Of a stretch of DNA of 64,000 bases, positions 1 to 9,106 are shown piece after piece. Below the pieces are notes generated by a model. The model saw only the letters and a list, made by a program, of their open reading frames with translations. It did not search any database and had not been told where the DNA came from. This DNA is from Pseudomonadales bacterium (GTDB lineage Bacteria > Pseudomonadota > Gammaproteobacteria > Pseudomonadales > Azotimanducaceae), in NCBI GenBank assembly GCA_019090615.1, contig JAHRVQ010000019.1, forward strand, positions 1 through 64,000, read 5' to 3'. Numbering within the stretch: position 1 is the first letter of the stretch; each line of letters opens with the position of its first letter. Both the position numbers and the translations under genes were made by a program.

Positions 1-75
1 AGGGATGACGACCCTCCAAATAAAGCGCTAATCGAATAATCGTCATAAATGAAAACGTTTTCTATAATTGATTTT

Positions 76-1401
76 TTAGCGGGAGCTGCTGGTATTAAGC
101 GGATGTTCGTGATCTTCAGATGGTACCGGGATATAATGGCTTTTACCCATCAACAATCGATGTTTCAAACGTGAATTGAGTAATTCGCAATTGTTATCAA
201 AAGACCCTTCAGGAATTTCCTCGTCAGGCGTTATGCTTGCCCATATTAATTTTACAGCGCCATATAAGGTATCCCCAGTGGTAAAACCTGTTTCGCCTAG
301 TTGCATGCTTCCTGAGTATGTCAGCTCATTTTCTTTGGTATCATAATCAATCTGAACGGGTCTGGTATTTACCCGAGAAGAAATAATGGCAATCCCCACC
401 TCTGTTTTAACGGTTAACTTAAACTCAAAATTTGGCGATTTATCGGCAAAGCGATTGATTAGTTGCTCAGCCTTGTCTTCATCCACCGCTAATGGTAGCA
501 ACCAACCAAATATCGCCGTCGCAACATCCCACAGGGCCTGTTTCTGCGCTGCAGTAGCCGACAAATCAAGCCTGTTTTCAACACTTTGATGGAGATAGCG
601 AATCGCGCTGAGTACATCAGCGCCAAGAAAATAATCTAAATGGTCATCGCCTTCTGCAACATCAATAAAGTCTGGGCTCAGTTCAATAAGGGCCTGCAAA
701 TCCTGGTATAAAGCTTCACCTTCGGGTCGCTTTAAAATTGCCTGAATTCTTTTTTTGAGCGTAGCAATGATGGACCGCGATTTTACCTTTGTTTTATCCT
801 GTGGATAAAATTGTGCTGTGGGCGCTACGTTAAGCCCTAAGGTTGCATAAAGACGGTCAAGCAATGCCGCAAAATTATTATCGATATGGATATCACGGGT
901 TAAGGTATTCATATCACCCAGGATGTTCATCAGGCCATCTATGCTATTTTTAATATTATCATATTTGGCCAGACTGGCCCGAATATGCGTTACTTGTCTA
1001 GAGCGAATTGAATTCAGTTTTTTTTCAAGTTGATCAGCTTTCTCCTCCCAGTAAGAAATATAATCAACCCGGTCCCCCAGCATTCCAATCAGTGCATCCG
1101 CCAATTTAACAGGAAAAATCCGTCGTATCATATCCGTATTTTCCTGGATTTCGAGTAGTTCATACATGCAGCTTTCAGACTTTAAATAATCGTCTGAAAG
1201 CACCACAATTATGTAGTTAGCAGCGCCCAACTGGTCCATATATTGTCGAATAGACTCACCATATTTCAGCCCATTAGTTTTATCACGGATAAGCGTTATT
1301 TCCAGGGGTTCAAATACCTGCTCCAGCTTTTCAACCAGTTGTTCACTTTCAGACGTGTGGGCATAGGAAACATAAATAGACGGGGCATCTGTATCAGACA
1401 T
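76..1401 (-). CDS. TIR-domain protein of unknown partner
   Basis: About 441 residues. The N-terminal 130 residues form a TIR domain: strand A reads IYVSYAHTSES, and SDDYLKSESCMYELLE carries the Glu that in enzymatic TIR domains cleaves NAD+. The remaining 300 residues are mostly helical, with a probable beta-rich tail (about residues 330-400), and I recognise no family there. An upstream in-frame TTG at 1407 is possible, but the ATG at 1401 has a better-placed AAAGGGG ribosome site. TIR domains signal by NAD+ cleavage or by protein contact; whether this one is enzymatic is inference from the conserved Glu. Two more TIR genes lie 4-8 kb away on the same strand but belong to a different TIR subfamily. 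The neighbouring barrel gene gives no clue to function. Confidence 0.8.
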   Translation of the reverse strand: MSDTDAPSIYVSYAHTSESEQLVEKLEQVFEPLEITLIRDKTNGLKYGESIRQYMDQLGAANYIIVVLSDDYLKSESCMYELLEIQENTDMIRRIFPVKLADALIGMLGDRVDYISYWEEKADQLEKKLNSIRSRQVTHIRASLAKYDNIKNSIDGLMNILGDMNTLTRDIHIDNNFAALLDRLYATLGLNVAPTAQFYPQDKTKVKSRSIIATLKKRIQAILKRPEGEALYQDLQALIELSPDFIDVAEGDDHLDYFLGADVLSAIRYLHQSVENRLDLSATAAQKQALWDVATAIFGWLLPLAVDEDKAEQLINRFADKSPNFEFKLTVKTEVGIAIISSRVNTRPVQIDYDTKENELTYSGSMQLGETGFTTGDTLYGAVKLIWASITPDEEIPEGSFDNNCELLNSRLKHRLLMGKSHYIPVPSEDHEHPLNTSSSR

Positions 1402-1848
1402 AGTCAACGCCCCTTTGGTTGTTTATTAGCCAGTTGCAACCCTTAAAATACAGCCATATAATTTTACTCACCAACAACTCCTTTTTAATACCAGCTTTTT
1501 AAACGGGCTATTAACTTAATAATCTAATGATTTAAATCAATGACGCAATAACCTTGCCACATATACTGACAACATGCAGCAACAAATCGGTCAGGTTTAT
1601 CATGCCCACAACAGGCACCAACCCTTGAACAGGGCAATTGCGGCTGTCACTGGTAGTGCTGCTTAGTATTATCGTTTCTGGCTGGAAACCGCAGTTACGA
1701 GAGCAAATATAAGAAGGATAATTTATCCATTCATGGCTACCTGTCTGGCGACTAGAAGCAAAATTTTTTGTGCCGATGCTTCAATGGGTTAGATTGGCGC
1801 TGCTGCGCCAACCCAGGGCAACTTATGCGCTACAACTTTACGATCCAG
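1402..1848. other. Intergenic, no gene seen
   Basis: About 450 bp between the TIR gene's start and the end of the barrel-protein gene. It must hold the TIR gene promoter. I see no convincing open frame, RNA or terminator hairpin on either strand. Confidence 0.5.
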
Positions 1849-2604
1849 CTACAGCGCTCGGCGCAAGGAAAACATTACCTCATGGGAGGCCCAGTCAGCA
1901 TAAAGTCTGGAATTTCTCATGGGATAAGGCCCTGCCTGCAAATCACCCAGATCTATAAACTGATATCTGATATTGAATAACCAACGCTCACTTATTTTTC
2001 TGTTCAAGCCAAGTACCAGGCTCCAGGCAAACTCGGTTTGCCTGGCATCATCATCAAAGACCCGCTCAACAGTAATCCCAGGCCTGGCACGTTCAATATA
2101 TTCACTCTCAAGCCGACTATAAGCCATGCCGATACCTGCACCTGCTTCCCAATGCCAGCGATCATAAATAGTGCCGACACGCAGTACATTCAGCATCAGG
2201 GTAGTGGTTTCAATATTGGTAAATAAATTAGTCACTGTTCGAATAGCGGGTGTGGGGATACTGACATCCCAGTCAGTTCGGTAGCGATAAATAAACTCAG
2301 CCTCTATGGCCCAGTTATTGACTGGTTTACCAATGGAAAAGCCAATGCCAGCAACAATATCGTCTTCATCATCCGATGGGATTTCCCCATCAACAACACC
2401 CAGCACGGCTATCCCAGTGCCGATACTATTCTTATCCGTAATATCATCAATGGTGGCATAACCGGCTGAAAATTTGGCCGCTATATACCAGGGTTCGGCA
2501 GTTGCAGTGGCGGCCACACACAAAATACTAAGACAGCCTATAGATAGACTACCTGTAAATTGATAACGCATATATTTGAGCAAATGACTGGCACGGTTTT
2601 TCAT
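1849..2604 (-). CDS. Outer-membrane beta-barrel protein
   Basis: 251 residues. The N-terminus has a basic start, a hydrophobic stretch (about residues 16-35) and an ATATAEP cleavage-like region, so it is probably exported. The mature part alternates short amphipathic strands with polar turns (WYIAAKFSAGYATIDD, NWAIEAEFIYRYRTDW, ERWLFNIRYQFIDLGD), as in the OmpA/OmpW/opacity-like porin superfamily. It ends in a strand-like segment without the usual terminal Phe. The ATG has AAGGA seven bases upstream. Length fits an 8-stranded barrel. No specific ligand or family can be assigned from sequence alone. Confidence 0.7.
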   Translation of the reverse strand: MKNRASHLLKYMRYQFTGSLSIGCLSILCVAATATAEPWYIAAKFSAGYATIDDITDKNSIGTGIAVLGVVDGEIPSDDEDDIVAGIGFSIGKPVNNWAIEAEFIYRYRTDWDVSIPTPAIRTVTNLFTNIETTTLMLNVLRVGTIYDRWHWEAGAGIGMAYSRLESEYIERARPGITVERVFDDDARQTEFAWSLVLGLNRKISERWLFNIRYQFIDLGDLQAGPYPMRNSRLYADWASHEVMFSLRRAL

Positions 2605-2817
2605 AGATCATCCTTGATCAAGAAACCTTTAAGGTAAGCGGCATTTTATGATTCGCAACGATGCTACGCGGGCCGCCCCTATAGCTTAGGCTATTAACTG
2701 CCAATACGCGGCCTGAACACACCAAAAAATACTCATCCCCAATAACCCCTGATAGAAATGCCGCTATAAACGGCTAATCGTTGTACACTGGCCTGACATA
2801 TTTTAAGAGGTATCCCT

Positions 2818-3738
2818 GTGAGTATTAATTATAACAACCGAGTGGCCGTTATCACTGGCGCGGGTTCTGGCCTGGGCCGAAGCCATGCCTTGTTTCTGGC
2901 CCAGCGCGGCGCAAAAGTGGTGGTGAATGATCTTGGCGGCAGCATCCAGGGGGTCGGCGAATCTCATAGCGCTGCCGACACAGTAGTTAAGGAAATTATC
3001 GATGCCGGCGGCATAGCCGTTGCCAACTATAATTCCGTGGCGGACCAAGCAGGCGCCAAGGCCATCATTCAAACCGCGCTGGACACCTTTGGTGGCGTTG
3101 ATATCCTGGTTAATAATGCCGGCAATAATATTGAAAGCAGCTTCCGCAAAATGTCGATGGAAGATTTTCGGGCAGTACTTGATGTGCATCTAATGGGCGC
3201 CGTCCATTGCACCCAGGCCGCCTGGCAAACCATGATTGATCAAGCCTATGGCCGTATTATTATGACCACATCGTCGGTTGGGCTGTTTGGTGGCCAGGGG
3301 CTAAGCAACTATGCCGCAGCAAAAATGGCGCTGGTGGGACTTATGAAGTCACTGGTTATCGAGGGCAAACATCGGGGCATTTTAGTTAACGCGGTGGCCC
3401 CCATGGCGATGACACGCATGTCAGAGGGCGCTATGGATGACAAAACCGGGCCTTTAATGCGCCCCGAATTTGTTAGCGCCATTGTTGGTTTGCTGGCCGC
3501 TGAAGCACATCAGGGCAGCGGTGATATTATTTCAACCGGCGCGGGGTATTATGCAAAAGTCGATATACTTGAAGCCAGCGGGGCATTTTTTGATACCGAA
3601 AAAGCACCCGAGCCAGAAGCGCTGGCACAACGCTTTGACGAAATATGCGACCTCAGCCAGGCCCAGCCCCATGCCAATGCTTTTTCTTCCGTGGCTAATA
3701 GTATGCGCGGGGTATTACGACGTTTACGGAATAAATAA
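2818..3738 (+). CDS. SDR-family oxidoreductase (3-hydroxyacyl-CoA dehydrogenase-like)
   Basis: 306 residues starting at GTG with AAGAGG just upstream. It has the classical short-chain dehydrogenase signature: TGAGSGLG (13-20) for the dinucleotide, an Asp after the second strand (VVVNDLGG) favouring NAD(H), NNAG (99-102), catalytic Ser near 152, and YAAAK giving Tyr165/Lys169. The N-terminal half resembles the dehydrogenase unit of multifunctional beta-oxidation enzymes. The C-terminus runs about 50 residues past a standard SDR (about 250 residues) and carries no SCP2 or hydratase domain. Probable role: oxidation of a hydroxyacyl or hydroxysteroid substrate in the cytoplasm. Substrate is inference. 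It is followed 240 bp later by an oxygenase-like gene on the same strand, possibly functionally linked. Confidence 0.85.
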   Translation: MSINYNNRVAVITGAGSGLGRSHALFLAQRGAKVVVNDLGGSIQGVGESHSAADTVVKEIIDAGGIAVANYNSVADQAGAKAIIQTALDTFGGVDILVNNAGNNIESSFRKMSMEDFRAVLDVHLMGAVHCTQAAWQTMIDQAYGRIIMTTSSVGLFGGQGLSNYAAAKMALVGLMKSLVIEGKHRGILVNAVAPMAMTRMSEGAMDDKTGPLMRPEFVSAIVGLLAAEAHQGSGDIISTGAGYYAKVDILEASGAFFDTEKAPEPEALAQRFDEICDLSQAQPHANAFSSVANSMRGVLRRLRNK

Positions 3739-3977
3739 TTCTCGCAGATCATTATTAAGCTGGCCCAGTGCGGGCCAGTGCATGTGGGCCATATGCATAG
3801 AAACAAGCACAGATGCGCAATCACCAGGCCACTTAACAAGCCGCCTGTTATTGCCCCTGTGCAAAAAAACCAGCCAGCAATGCTTGCCTGCAATACAGGG
3901 TAGCAACATCAGACAGACACTAGCCGCTATGCCATGTTAAGCTCCGTCAGGAGCACATCCGCAAACCGGAATCAGTG

Positions 3978-5219
3978 ATGACGACACAGACCACCGCAAC
4001 AGTTTATATACCCACCCGCCAACGCACCGCAGGGCAAGCCGCACCTTTCGCTGCCAACGGTGGTTCATCCTATCTAAGCCTGGATAAAAACGGCGATGCA
4101 GGTACCAGTGCCGCCATGGCGGCAGCGCTTGAGCAGATTGCCGAAGGCCAGGCACAGGCCATCGTTAATAAGCTTGAAACCGCACCACCCGGGCCTGTCC
4201 AGACCGAATGGGGTGTCGGCTTCAGGCGTTATGCCGAATGCCTTAATTATATCCAGACGAACAATATCAAAGCGCCAGAAGGCGGCCTGGCTTTACCGCT
4301 ACGGTATACAATCCATCAGCAGCCGTCCTATTCCATCGTTTCATCCAATGCACTCTGGCATGATCCTGCACGCCAGGCAGATGCCCATGCATTACGCAAA
4401 GATGAGCAGAACAATACCCGCCTTAGCCTGTATTTTCCGCAGCTGATGCGCGACGCCAGAAGAATTGCAGAGTATTATCCCGGCCTCTCACCCTACAGCC
4501 CAGCCTGTATGGACCAGCTTGGACTGGCGCTAGCAAGTTGCGATTCAGCCTGTAACGACTTTTATAATGCCGCCGAAGTGCAGCGGGTATTCTACCCGGA
4601 GATGGAAAAACTGCTGCTGGAGTTTTTCCCCGACGCCCGTGATGCGCTGGTTTATAACCATGATATTTTTGATAAAGACTATACCGGCGACCGCAGTGAA
4701 GATCAGGATAAGAAAATCCCTGGAATTAATGCCACCTATGCCAATATTGTACATAACGACCTGAACGACAATAGTGGCCGGGTACGCTGTCAGGAGCTAC
4801 TAACAAAAAACCTCCGTAACTTTGGCCGCACGCAAAATTACACAGCAGAACAGGCCGAGGCTAAAATGGCGCGGCGGTTTATCTCCATCAACCTGGCTAA
4901 ACCCATGCATACAGTACGCCAGAACCCATTTGTACTCTGCGCCTGGCCGTCTTTTGCAAACCAGCCCTATATTACCAACTACCGCATCTACGATGACCGG
5001 GTGGGTGAAACCACTCGCTTTACCTATCGCCCCGAGCATGAATGGTATTGGCTACCGGCACAGACGCCCACCGAGGTATCACTGCTAAAATGCTACGACT
5101 CGATCACCGATGGTTCAGTCTCACGCTGGTCGTTTCACTCGGCTTGCATAGACCCCTATGCGCCTGACGATGCGCCCTGCCGCAAAAATGTGGTGGTGCG
5201 GTCGTATGTGTTTTTTTAG
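3978..5219 (+). CDS. CmcJ/NvfI-family (AsaB-like) putative oxidoreductase
   Basis: 413 residues from the ATG (an in-frame GTG lies one codon upstream). The C-terminal two-thirds match the CmcJ/NvfI/AsaB group, relatives of Fe(II)/2-oxoglutarate oxygenases known from fungal and actinobacterial secondary metabolism. Visible marks are NIVHNDLNDNSG (an HxD iron-ligand-like pair), LAKPMHTVRQNPFVLCAWPS, the YRPEHEWYWLPAQTPTEV block, LLKCYDSITDG, and the terminal DAPCRKNVVVRSYVFF. The first 60 residues are poorly conserved. The enzyme is soluble with no signal peptide. Its substrate cannot be read from sequence. Association with the preceding SDR would suit a small tailoring pathway, but nothing else biosynthetic is nearby. 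Confidence 0.75.
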   Translation: MTTQTTATVYIPTRQRTAGQAAPFAANGGSSYLSLDKNGDAGTSAAMAAALEQIAEGQAQAIVNKLETAPPGPVQTEWGVGFRRYAECLNYIQTNNIKAPEGGLALPLRYTIHQQPSYSIVSSNALWHDPARQADAHALRKDEQNNTRLSLYFPQLMRDARRIAEYYPGLSPYSPACMDQLGLALASCDSACNDFYNAAEVQRVFYPEMEKLLLEFFPDARDALVYNHDIFDKDYTGDRSEDQDKKIPGINATYANIVHNDLNDNSGRVRCQELLTKNLRNFGRTQNYTAEQAEAKMARRFISINLAKPMHTVRQNPFVLCAWPSFANQPYITNYRIYDDRVGETTRFTYRPEHEWYWLPAQTPTEVSLLKCYDSITDGSVSRWSFHSACIDPYAPDDAPCRKNVVVRSYVFF

Positions 5220-5358
5220 TGGCTGGCGCTATAAATTGTATAAATGGCAGGAATGATATAAGTACCAAAACTGAGCGCCTTATTCGCGACTGCAGTACTT
5301 TTTCTAGCGTGCTACAGGTTATTTTTACTTGCAGCATAAAAGCGAAAAGTACAAAGGG

Positions 5359-6993
5359 TTAGCGTGGCCTGGCGACGCGAAAACCCACATTGTAGCCCGT
5401 TTCATCGGTATTGAACCTATTGCGGTCCGCAGACCGCAAATACGCTGGTATGGTGAGCCAGCCACCGCCGCGCAACACCTGCTGGGTGCCATCCCCACCC
5501 TCTGACCAAACCGAACCATCTACAGGTGCACCCTGATAGGAATCGTGCCAACGGTCCGCGGTCCATTCCCATACATTGCCATGCATATCATATAAGCCAA
5601 AAGCATTGGCCGCATATTGCCCTACAGGCACTGTTTTCTGTTCAACACCCCCATAATTTGCATCGTCTTTGGTAATGTCATCACCCCACCCATAAGCGGT
5701 TGTGGTACCTGCTCTGGCCGCATATTCCCATTCCGCCTCTGAAGGCAAACGATATCGCTCGCCTGTTTCAGTACTCAACCAATCGACATAAGCCTGCGCA
5801 TCATGCCAGCTAACATTAATGACCGGTCTATTTTCACGACCCCAGCCTTCATCATCTGGCAACCCACGTTGAGTTGCGCGGGCAAATTGATCATATTCTG
5901 CAAAGGTGATTTCAGTTTGACTTAAATCAAATGCCTGCTTGATGTTTACTCGATGAACCGGTTTTTCTGAACTTCGACCATCCCTACTTCCCATTTCAAA
6001 ACCACCTGCTGGAATCAACATCATCACCGGGCTAAAGGCCTCCAACTGCATCTTAATTGCTGTAGCCTGGGTACCAATTTCAACCTCACGCTGGCTGGCA
6101 AAATAGAAACGGCCATCATATTCGCCCTTGGGGACTTTAATCTGATATTTGCCCAGCGGCAGATCCATACCTGACCTGAAATTTGGCACCCCAACAACCT
6201 GCACTGGTGCCCCAGGTGGGCTTACGCTAATGCTCAATTTGCCCTGTGGTACTGGCTTGGCGGTTAGTACTTCTCTCGGTTCGCGAGATAACACTACACC
6301 CACACCAATGGCAATAACTAATCCAATCAAAGGCACTACCCACCATAAATGCCTCAACCATGGTCTATTTGGCGTTAGCACACCTGAGTCGTGCAAATTG
6401 TTATCTATAGCGGGTGAAATATTCGGCGGGCTAACCGTCTGTGGCACTACCTGTAGTTGAGCTACAATAGGCTCGGCTATCTGTTGATGAGCTTTCTGTT
6501 GACGAGCTTCCTGTTGACGAGCTTCCTGCGGCCTAACCGTCTTATCAATGCCTTTTACCAGACGCTCAAGGTCTTGTACCAAATCTTTGCCTGCGCGCAC
6601 CTGGGCGGCATTTCGAAATGCCAATGCACTCATAGACGATGGTAACGCTGCGGCCGAAGGAATACTTACCTCATCCACCAGCACAGGCACAACAGGAATA
6701 TTACGATTCAGGGCTGCTTCCAGCTCAAGCCGCACAAAATCAGCGGGATCATCAAGACGGCGCTTGCCTTCACTATCTTTCGCATCCAGCCAGGCATTGC
6801 CTATCACTGCTAACAACACATCACACTGCGCCACAGCTTCGGCAATGATTTCGCGAAAATCATTGCCGAGTCCAACGCTATCTATATCAAAAAACACAGC
6901 CTCAGCGCCGAAATGCTGCTCTAATGCTGAATTAATAGAATTAGTCGCATAAGCGCTATCACCGCGTCGGTAGGATATGAATATCTTGGGCAT
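5359..6993 (-). CDS. TIR - transmembrane - FGE/C-type-lectin-like protein with candidate variable region
   Basis: 544 residues. Residues 1-140 are a TIR domain (KIFISYRRGDS, FFDIDSVGLG, DFVRLELEAAL with candidate catalytic Glu90). Then come a Gln/Ala/Arg-rich linker made by a 15-bp repeat, one membrane helix near 213-236 (WWVVPLIGLVIAIGVGVVL), and a short PEGA-like beta segment. Residues 310-544 are a formylglycine-generating-enzyme (sulfatase-modifying factor) fold: MVSIP-like IPAGGFEMGS, RLPSEAEWEYAARAG, LYDMHGNVWEWTADRW, LRGGGW, GFRVAR. The Cys pair that binds copper in true FGE is absent, so it is probably a ligand-binding rather than catalytic version. The TIR side would be cytoplasmic and the FGE side periplasmic if the helix spans the inner membrane. 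Residues 513-537 are hypervariable relative to the paralogue. Role as sensor-effector is inference. Confidence 0.85.
   Translation of the reverse strand: MPKIFISYRRGDSAYATNSINSALEQHFGAEAVFFDIDSVGLGNDFREIIAEAVAQCDVLLAVIGNAWLDAKDSEGKRRLDDPADFVRLELEAALNRNIPVVPVLVDEVSIPSAAALPSSMSALAFRNAAQVRAGKDLVQDLERLVKGIDKTVRPQEARQQEARQQKAHQQIAEPIVAQLQVVPQTVSPPNISPAIDNNLHDSGVLTPNRPWLRHLWWVVPLIGLVIAIGVGVVLSREPREVLTAKPVPQGKLSISVSPPGAPVQVVGVPNFRSGMDLPLGKYQIKVPKGEYDGRFYFASQREVEIGTQATAIKMQLEAFSPVMMLIPAGGFEMGSRDGRSSEKPVHRVNIKQAFDLSQTEITFAEYDQFARATQRGLPDDEGWGRENRPVINVSWHDAQAYVDWLSTETGERYRLPSEAEWEYAARAGTTTAYGWGDDITKDDANYGGVEQKTVPVGQYAANAFGLYDMHGNVWEWTADRWHDSYQGAPVDGSVWSEGGDGTQQVLRGGGWLTIPAYLRSADRNRFNTDETGYNVGFRVARPR
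5383..5457 (-). other. Candidate DGR-type variable region (copy A)
   Basis: 25 codons (residues 513-537) between the invariant GGGW and FRVAR. Compared with 7224-7298 there are 17 base differences in 75, giving 13 amino-acid changes, while the 56 codons upstream carry about 8 base differences and only 2 amino-acid changes. In 13 of the 17 positions one of the two copies has A on the coding strand; the other four could be A mutated in both. Adenine-specific change in a C-type-lectin-fold C-terminus is how DGRs write variable regions. No template repeat or reverse transcriptase was seen in the window. Confidence 0.6.
6481..6525. repeat. 15-bp tandem repeat, 3 copies, in frame
   Basis: Unit CTGTTGACGAGCTTC (plus strand), with the first copy diverged at two bases. 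It encodes the QEARQ-type heptad-like linker between the TIR domain and the membrane helix. Period is divisible by three, so the frame is kept. Confidence 0.9.
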
Positions 6994-7043
6994 ATATTAA
7001 TTGGCTGGGTTATTAGGCATTGATCACTCGATAGCACTTAAAC

Positions 7044-7081
7044 TCGATAGTACTTAAACAGTAAGGCCAATGCAAAATGGC
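7044..7081. repeat. Upstream block shared by the two TIR-FGE genes (copy 1)
   Basis: 38 bp matching 9107-9144 with two mismatches (core GATAGTACTTAAACAGTAAGG). It lies 51-88 bp before the start of the 5359-6993 gene; the partner lies 48-85 bp before the start of the 7200-9059 gene. The two genes and their leader therefore look like a tandem duplication, and the block may hold a shared promoter or operator. Confidence 0.8.
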
Positions 7082-7199
7082 TATTAAATAGCCAGATAAC
7101 CTATACCTACCATTTCTACGGCGAACTAAACCCAACAAAAGCAGACTAAAAAATTTAAACTGAAAAGGGAAAAAGGGAAAAAGGGAAAAGTACAAAGGG

Positions 7200-9059
7200 T
7201 TAACGTGCCCTGGCGACGCGAAAACCCACATAGTCGTCCGTTCCATCGGAATTGATCCAATAGCGGTTCGCGGACCGCAAATTCGCAGGACTGTCGACCC
7301 AGCCACCGCCGCGCAACACCTGCCGGGTGCCATCCCCACCCTCTGACCAAACCGAACCATCTACAGGTGCACCTTGATAGGAATCGTGCCAACGGTCGGC
7401 GGTCCATTCCCATACATTGCCATGCATATCATATAGACCAAAGGGGTTGGCCGCATATTGCCCTACAGGCGTTGTTTTCCCTATAATATTGCCATAATTC
7501 GCATTGTCCAGGCTAATATCATCCGCCCAACAATAGGCTGTTGTGGTACCTGCCCGGGCAGCATATTCCCATTCCGCCTCGGAAGGCAAACGATATCGCT
7601 CGCCTGTTTCAGTACTCAACCAGGCTACATAGGCCTGCGCATCACGCCAGCTGACGTTTATAACCGGCCGACGATCACGGCCCCAGCCTTCATCATCAGG
7701 TAGTGCGCGCTTAGTGGCGTTGGCAAATTGATCATACTCTTCAAAGGTAATGGCATATTGGCTCAATTCAAAGGCCTGGTTGATGTTTACTGTATGCACC
7801 GGTTTTTCCGAGTCGCGACCATCATTACTACCCATTTGGAAACTGCCTGCTGGAATTGACACCATCACCGGGCCAATGGCCGTCAACGAAATTTCAATTT
7901 CTGTTGTCGCTGCGCTTATTTCAACTTCGCGTTGGCAAGCTAAATGGAAACGGCCGGCATAATTACCTTTGGGAATGTTAATTTGGTATTTGCCATAGGC
8001 TAGACTCATACCCGACTGAAACGCTGGCATACCATCAACTTCTACCGGTGCATCTGCTGGAATAACACTAAAATTAAGCGTGCCATGGGGCACCTGTTGC
8101 AGCGTTATAGGATGACGCAAGATGCTATCTGCTTTAACCTCAGGCCTGCTTTCCTCAGTAGTAAAACCAGCCTTACTAACGCTGACAAGATGTTCCCCAG
8201 CCGTTAATTTATCGAACTGCAAGGGTGTGAGTTCTGTTTGCGGCTCGCCATCCAGGGTCACTTTTGCATCCACAGGGTCGGTTATAATAACCAGCCCGCC
8301 ATAGGCCTGCTTCAGGCTCAAGTTGAGTTTAATCACGCCATTCGCCACCACAACAAGGGGTTGCTGCAGCGCAAGATAGTCTGGATGATATACTTCTAAC
8401 GTGTAGCTACCCGGCAAAACCGTATCGCTATTAAAGGGTGTAACACCAATTTTTATACCATCCAAACTCACATCCGCATTAGTGGGCAGGCTGGAAACTT
8501 GCATAATACCTGTGCCGGATAACAGCGCTTCTGGCGTCTGCGGCATTGCCGCCGGCGGTGTAATTTGGCTAGTAACCGGCCTCGCTGCGACAGGTGCATT
8601 TACCACCTTTTCAATGCCTTTCATCAGCCGTTGAAGGTCCTGTTCAAAATCTTTGCCGGCACGCACTGGGGTGGCACGACGAAAAGCGAGCGCTTTAAGC
8701 GTATCTGGTAGCGCATCTGCCAGGGGAATACTCTCCTCATCTACCAGTACCGGCACAACCGGGATATCACGACTGAGTGCCGCTTCGATTTCGAGGCGGA
8801 CATAATCAGCCGGATTATCAAGCCGACGCTTACCATTACCATCGACCGCATGTAACCAGGCATTACCAATGACCGCTAACAGCACATCACACTGTGCCAC
8901 TGCGTCAGTAATATCTTTGCGGAAATCCAGACCTAAACCACCACTATCTATATCAAAAAATATATCCTCAGGCGTAAAATACGCTTTTAATGCTGAGTAA
9001 ATAGACTCGGTAACATAGGCACTGTCATCGCGCCGGTAGGATAAAAATATCTTGGGCAT
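7200..9059 (-). CDS. TIR - PEGA repeats - FGE/C-type-lectin-like protein with candidate variable region
   Basis: 619 residues, paralogue of 5359-6993. Residues 1-140 are a TIR domain (KIFLSYRRDDS, FFDIDSGGLG, DYVRLEIEAAL, Glu90). In place of a membrane helix the middle (about 185-385) holds PEGA-type beta repeats: VSSLPTNADVSLDGIKIG, VIITDPVDAKVTLDGE, LNFSVIPADAPVEVDG, each followed by a GSY/GEH/GKY turn. Residues 390-619 are the FGE-like domain with RLPSEAEWEYAARAG, LYDMHGNVWEWTADRW and GFRVAR, again without the copper-binding Cys pair. No signal peptide or membrane segment, so it should be cytoplasmic. Residues 588-612 are the variable stretch. Downstream sequence stays alike past the stop (CCCTTTGTACTTTTC in both), as expected if a mutagenic-homology tract or recent duplication covers the end. 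Confidence 0.87.
   Translation of the reverse strand: MPKIFLSYRRDDSAYVTESIYSALKAYFTPEDIFFDIDSGGLGLDFRKDITDAVAQCDVLLAVIGNAWLHAVDGNGKRRLDNPADYVRLEIEAALSRDIPVVPVLVDEESIPLADALPDTLKALAFRRATPVRAGKDFEQDLQRLMKGIEKVVNAPVAARPVTSQITPPAAMPQTPEALLSGTGIMQVSSLPTNADVSLDGIKIGVTPFNSDTVLPGSYTLEVYHPDYLALQQPLVVVANGVIKLNLSLKQAYGGLVIITDPVDAKVTLDGEPQTELTPLQFDKLTAGEHLVSVSKAGFTTEESRPEVKADSILRHPITLQQVPHGTLNFSVIPADAPVEVDGMPAFQSGMSLAYGKYQINIPKGNYAGRFHLACQREVEISAATTEIEISLTAIGPVMVSIPAGSFQMGSNDGRDSEKPVHTVNINQAFELSQYAITFEEYDQFANATKRALPDDEGWGRDRRPVINVSWRDAQAYVAWLSTETGERYRLPSEAEWEYAARAGTTTAYCWADDISLDNANYGNIIGKTTPVGQYAANPFGLYDMHGNVWEWTADRWHDSYQGAPVDGSVWSEGGDGTRQVLRGGGWVDSPANLRSANRYWINSDGTDDYVGFRVARAR
7224..7298 (-). other. Candidate DGR-type variable region (copy B)
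   Basis: Residues 588-612, the partner of 5383-5457. Codon pairs (A/B) include ACC/GAC, TAT/AAT, GAC/AAC, AAT/TAT, AGG/TGG, TTC/ATC, ACC/TCC, GAA/GGA and GGC/GAC, all derivable from a template with A at the changed base. Invariant codons between them (GCG, TTG, CGG, CGC, GTG, GGT) contain no A, also as expected. Confidence 0.6.
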
Positions 9060-9106
9060 GTATTAATTGCTTGGGTTATTTAGCTGAGTTATTACGAATG
9101 GTCCAT

